From CAZLMW01 sp964560875 (GTDB lineage Bacteria; Myxococcota_A; UBA9042): 64,000 nt of DNA. Positions 60,952 to 64,000 of the stretch are shown one piece after another; within the stretch, counting starts at the first letter, position 1; each line of letters begins with the position of its first letter. The stretch lies in the NCBI GenBank assembly GCA_964560875.1, contig CAZLMW010000017.1:23613-87612 (forward strand). The letters are read 5' to 3'. Made by a program: the position numbers and the translations under genes. The notes beneath the pieces were generated by a model. The model made no database searches. It was not told where the DNA came from and was given only the letters and a program-made list of their open reading frames with translations.

Positions 60952-62193
60952 TTAGAGCTGCGGCGGCATCGTCTTGAAGACGGTCAGCTCCTGCGATGTT
61001 GAGCGCAGCCGCGCGTTGAGCATGCGAATGATGCCCCACAGCAGCTTCACAGCCGTTACTTCCTGCCGCAGCAGGCTGAAGAACTCGTCGCGCTGAATCA
61101 GCAGCGCTTCGACGTTGCTCTTCGTGACGATCCCGGCCGAACGAGGCGTGCGCTCGATCAGGCTCATCTCACCGAAGTGCGCACCGGGGCCCAACTCAGC
61201 GATCTCGGCCCCGCCTTTCACGACACCGACCTGGCCATCCAGGATGATGTACAGCGATTCGCCGATCGCGTTCTCTTCGAAGACGGTGTGACCGGTGGGA
61301 AGCGCGATCTCCTTGCTGACACCGGCGACGCGGATGAGGTCGGGGTACGGCAGGTAACGGAACATCGAGATCGACTGCAGCGCTTCGAGCCGGCGTCGAA
61401 CACGCGTGGCGCGATCTTCGGCTTGTTCCTGCTGCACGTCGATAACGATGACGGTCGCGTTGTCGGGCCCGCCGTTTTGCAGCGCGGTGTCGATGTACAT
61501 GTCGACGGCTTCTTCGACGGCGCCGTGGGGCGCGATCGCTTGCATCGTCGTCTCGCCCACCGCGCCGTGCACGCCGTCGCTGCAGATGATGAAGCGATCC
61601 CCGGGCAGAAGCTCGAGGTCGAGAAGGTCGACGCGCGCCGTGTTCAGCACACCCAGCGCACGGGTCAGCGCGCCCTGGTAGGCGGCGCCAAGGTGGCTGC
61701 GATCCGGATCCCGGCCGCGACGCTTGAGGTCGTTGAGCAGGCTGTGATCTTCGGTCAGCAGGTGCATCGTCTTGTGACGAACGAGGTAGACACGGCTGTC
61801 GCCAACGTGCGCCACGAACGCGTGGTTGCCCGCGATCAACAAAGCTGCCGCGGTCGTCGCCATGCCCGAGAGATCCGCGCGCTCGGCAGCGGTCTGACGG
61901 ATGCGTCCCGATGCTTCGCTTATGGCGTTTTCGAGCAGCGAACCGATCTCGCGGCGGTTGATCGTCGACTTGCCGGATCCAAAGGTCTGCAGCCGATCAG
62001 CGGCTGCGTACACGCGGGATCCGACCCATTCGCAGGCGATTCGGCTGGCTTCTTCGCCGCCGCTTCGTCCGCCAACGCCATCACACACGATGAACAGGTT
62101 CGTCGTCTCGTCGACGAGGAACGCGTCCTCGTTGTTCTTCCGAACGATACCCACATCGGTCCGACCGGCATGGGTGACCTTCATCTTGCCCAT
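60952..62193 (-). CDS. PP2C phosphatase fused to a cyclic nucleotide-binding domain
   Basis: 413 residues. GGAGG lies 7 bases before the ATG used; a GTG five codons earlier would enclose it. Residues about 10-245 are a PP2C phosphatase (RKNNEDAFLV, VCDGVGGRSGGEEA, AHVGDSRVYLV, CSDGVHGA, GGPDNATVI). Residues about 275-395 are a cNMP-binding beta-roll with the phosphate-cassette region FGEMSLIERTPRSAGIV, including the Glu and Arg that usually bind cyclic nucleotides. The enzyme should be regulated by cAMP, cGMP or a similar ligand. The downstream neighbours are the jelly-roll lipoprotein and a second PP2C. Confidence 0.9.
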   Translation of the reverse strand: MGKMKVTHAGRTDVGIVRKNNEDAFLVDETTNLFIVCDGVGGRSGGEEASRIACEWVGSRVYAAADRLQTFGSGKSTINRREIGSLLENAISEASGRIRQTAAERADLSGMATTAAALLIAGNHAFVAHVGDSRVYLVRHKTMHLLTEDHSLLNDLKRRGRDPDRSHLGAAYQGALTRALGVLNTARVDLLDLELLPGDRFIICSDGVHGAVGETTMQAIAPHGAVEEAVDMYIDTALQNGGPDNATVIVIDVQQEQAEDRATRVRRRLEALQSISMFRYLPYPDLIRVAGVSKEIALPTGHTVFEENAIGESLYIILDGQVGVVKGGAEIAELGPGAHFGEMSLIERTPRSAGIVTKSNVEALLIQRDEFFSLLRQEVTAVKLLWGIIRMLNARLRSTSQELTVFKTMPPQL

Positions 62194-62322
62194 CGAGTCC
62201 TCCGCCACGTTGTCAAAATGCGCCGTTGCACATCGTTCGTTTTGGCGGGGAAGTCAAGGAACGAACGCCGATCGTCGCGCTTTTCGAGGGCAATGACCGC
62301 GCTTTGTACGGGCCGATTGACG

Positions 62323-63699
62323 TCAGAACTGCAGGGCCCATTGCACGAAGTACTGGTGCATCGTCGCCTCGCCGACGTGTTCGCTCAGGACGGCGCTCGG
62401 TGAAAAGAGCGCGCCTACCAGCTGGATTTCGCCCGCATTTTCGGTCGGCAACACGGCCCGGGCGTTCACTTCGGTCCCCAGCGGCGCCCACGTGTCGTCG
62501 AACTTGAGCACCGGCTGGTTGAACGCGGGCACGCGCGAGTGGCTCATCGCGCCGCTGAAGCGGGTATCGACGAGCACGCGCACATCGTTGCGGTCGCCGA
62601 TGCGAACGCCGATTCCGTACTGCACCAGGTTGGATTGCGGAAACAGCTGCAAAACGCCGACTTGTCGGGCGAGGCTCGGGTACAGCGGGCGCCACGCGGC
62701 GGACGCGTCGTCGACGGTGTCGTTATCGCCTGAATGCCGCTGAAATCGCAGGTTGAAACCCAGGGGCACGCCGAGGTGACCACGCATCCGCAGCTCGGTG
62801 GCGAGCGATGTCGCGAGATGGTCGAGTGGATTGCTGTAACCCTGTGGGGTGACGGTTCCGTATTGGACCGCGCCTTCGGCGTCCCATTCCATCCAATACC
62901 AGGGCCGCAGCACGACCCGTAGCCCCATGTTGACGTTTTCGGCGCGCGATTTGCCGCGGTCGTCCGCAAACAAGAAGTACACGTCGGTCGTGATGATGCT
63001 CGCCGGTTTGGTCACGATGTACGTGCCCAGGAGCGTTCGTGTGTCCGACGACGAATCGGCCGCCCGGATCCGCACCGCGAGCAGGTCGATCGAGACGAAA
63101 TCACCGGGTTTCCAGCCAACGCGGACCCCGTCAAACGCGTTGCCAGTCTCGTGGAAGTCGTAGCGGCCGATCCGTCTGCCCGCCCCGTACTCGAGCGCCA
63201 TCCGTCCGGCCTGCACTTCGAAGCCGTCGATCAGTGGCCACCGCCAGCGCGCCCAACCCTGCTGCAATCCGAGGCTTGCCCCGACACGACTGCTGGATGA
63301 ATCGGCGTCGAAGCGCGCGGGGCTGCCCAGGGTGCCGGCGGATTGAACCTGGAAGTACGCATCGACCGGCCCTTTGCCGAACGCGGCGCCGACGCGCATG
63401 CGCTGATGTACCTCGCGGCTTGCGTCGTCGCGGGCGGAATCGAGAGACGTCCGGTTTTGCGCGTAGACGCCACGAAACCGGAATGACGCGTCGAATCGTT
63501 GGCCATCGATCGGAAGCTTCGGCGTCTTGGGCTGGCCGAGCGGATCGCCGTAGATGGAGTCGGTGGCGAAGACGTCGAAGGGCGACGAGAGAGCGATGAG
63601 CGCCGCAACCGTGGTCGCCAAAGCCGCCCAGCGGCCGACCTCCCGGGGCGGTGGGTGAGCGGCGGCGCGTGGTTCGGGTGGTCTTTGGGCGGCGATCAC
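62323..63699 (-). CDS. Outer-membrane beta-barrel, alginate-export-like
   Basis: About 459 residues from a GTG that opens a signal peptide (LATTVAALIALSSPFDVFA). The open frame extends further upstream, but that part overlaps the tRNA-Leu gene and cannot be protein. The mature chain has alternating barrel strands (RFDASFRFRGVY, YDFHETGNAFDGVRVGWK, VNMGLRVVLRPWYWMEWDAEG) and ends in Phe (FVQWALQF). The layout fits the alginate-export (AlgE-like) barrel group. The exported substrate is not predictable, and no polysaccharide genes lie nearby. Confidence 0.72.
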   Translation of the reverse strand: MIAAQRPPEPRAAAHPPPREVGRWAALATTVAALIALSSPFDVFATDSIYGDPLGQPKTPKLPIDGQRFDASFRFRGVYAQNRTSLDSARDDASREVHQRMRVGAAFGKGPVDAYFQVQSAGTLGSPARFDADSSSSRVGASLGLQQGWARWRWPLIDGFEVQAGRMALEYGAGRRIGRYDFHETGNAFDGVRVGWKPGDFVSIDLLAVRIRAADSSSDTRTLLGTYIVTKPASIITTDVYFLFADDRGKSRAENVNMGLRVVLRPWYWMEWDAEGAVQYGTVTPQGYSNPLDHLATSLATELRMRGHLGVPLGFNLRFQRHSGDNDTVDDASAAWRPLYPSLARQVGVLQLFPQSNLVQYGIGVRIGDRNDVRVLVDTRFSGAMSHSRVPAFNQPVLKFDDTWAPLGTEVNARAVLPTENAGEIQLVGALFSPSAVLSEHVGEATMHQYFVQWALQF

Positions 63700-63766
63700 G
63701 TTTGTCGAATCCCGCGCGGCGTCGAGCGCGGTTTTCGAAGGCCGCGCGGCGGCGGGCGCGATGCAG

Positions 63767-63851
63767 TGGTACCGAAGGTGGGACTCGAACCCACACGAGC
63801 TAAGCTCAGCGGTTTTTGAGACCGCCGCGTCTACCATTCCGCCACTTCGGC
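63767..63851 (-). tRNA. tRNA-Leu (anticodon CAA)
   Basis: 85-base minus-strand tRNA with the long variable arm of class II. Acceptor GCCGAAG pairs with CTTCGGT (a G-U closing pair), the anticodon loop is CTCAAAA, the T-arm is GTGGG-TTCGAGT-CCCAC, and CCA is encoded. Confidence 0.95.
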
Positions 63852-64000
63852 GCAGCGATCGGCGCGATGCACTTGCCCGCGCGCGATCGACTAACGCGGG
63901 ACGTTTGACCAAGGCTGAGTCGGTGTCAAGCGAGGGCGAGGCGGCTGCAGATCGGATCGGAGTTGTTCGGACGTGAGCGTCGCCGCACTCATCGGCAATG
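63852..64000. other. Window end, no feature recognised
   Basis: 149 bases upstream of tRNA-Leu. They should hold its promoter, but I see no clear hexamers and no gene. Confidence 0.4.

Noticed and set aside
63700..63912. N-terminal extension of the alginate-export-like protein
   Set aside because: This part of the frame runs through the tRNA-Leu gene and lacks coding character; the signal peptide begins after it.

Overview
This is 64 kb of GC-rich chromosomal sequence from a draft assembly: two scaffold gaps are exactly 100 N long. The gene content fits a Gram-negative, predatory or particle-associated delta-type bacterium, most likely Myxococcota in the broad sense (Polyangia- or Bradymonadia-like). 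Pointers are many large Cys-rich secreted lipoproteins with MopE-type or thrombospondin type 3 calcium motifs, Asp/Gly-rich lipoprotein linkers, MYXO-CTERM-like C-terminal anchors, a type IV pilus minor pilin/PilY1 operon behind a sigma-54 promoter, PP2C phosphatases and a Lon-related protease. No prophage, insertion sequence or CRISPR array is visible. The lineage below phylum cannot be fixed from sequence reading alone.

Layout. 1-1410: a two-component pair (kinase cut by the window edge). 1749-4832: guaB-guaA for GMP synthesis, behind three copies of a 13-bp palindrome. 4860-7499: divergent Cys-rich lipoprotein and MopE-like surface protein. 7506-13971: Lon-related protease, then argS followed by a SPOR-domain membrane protein. 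14254-18407: sugar-nucleotide epimerase, rpmB, metallo-beta-lactamase-fold hydrolase, GYF-domain protein, aldo/keto reductase. 18482-20422: prfB with an intact programmed +1 frameshift site, and an orphan MlaE-type permease. 20479-29581: a Kazal-like lipoprotein and two convergent paralogous amidohydrolase lipoproteins that flank a block of palindromic repeats and tRNA-Glu/tRNA-Lys.

29687-35349 is a minus-strand run: cysteine desulfurase, mnmA, mtaB, rnc, a frameshifted c-type cytochrome lipoprotein and tatA. The first three form a tRNA-thiolation unit in which the desulfurase can feed MnmA. 35425-38732: a probable outer-membrane barrel and lysA. 38949-46789: the sigma-54-driven pilus operon (FimT/GspH-, PilV-, PilW- and PilX-like proteins, PilY1, small lipoprotein). 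46820-50907: cupin, ErpA/IscA-type protein, cyclic-nucleotide-binding protein, an FG-GAP/ASPIC surface protein broken by a gap, and a small membrane protein.

50924-55079: FKBP lipoprotein, arfB, a basic secreted protein, argH. 55079-59104: a 1341-residue Cys-rich lipoprotein with three copies of an unrecognised module and a C-terminal c-type heme site. 59240-62193: two PP2C phosphatases, one fused to a cyclic-nucleotide-binding domain, around a jelly-roll lipoprotein. 62323-63851: a porin-like barrel and tRNA-Leu. The strongest leads are the 55-59 kb lipoprotein, the paralogous amidohydrolases, the sigma-54 pilus promoter with nested inverted repeats, and the PP2C/cNMP cluster.
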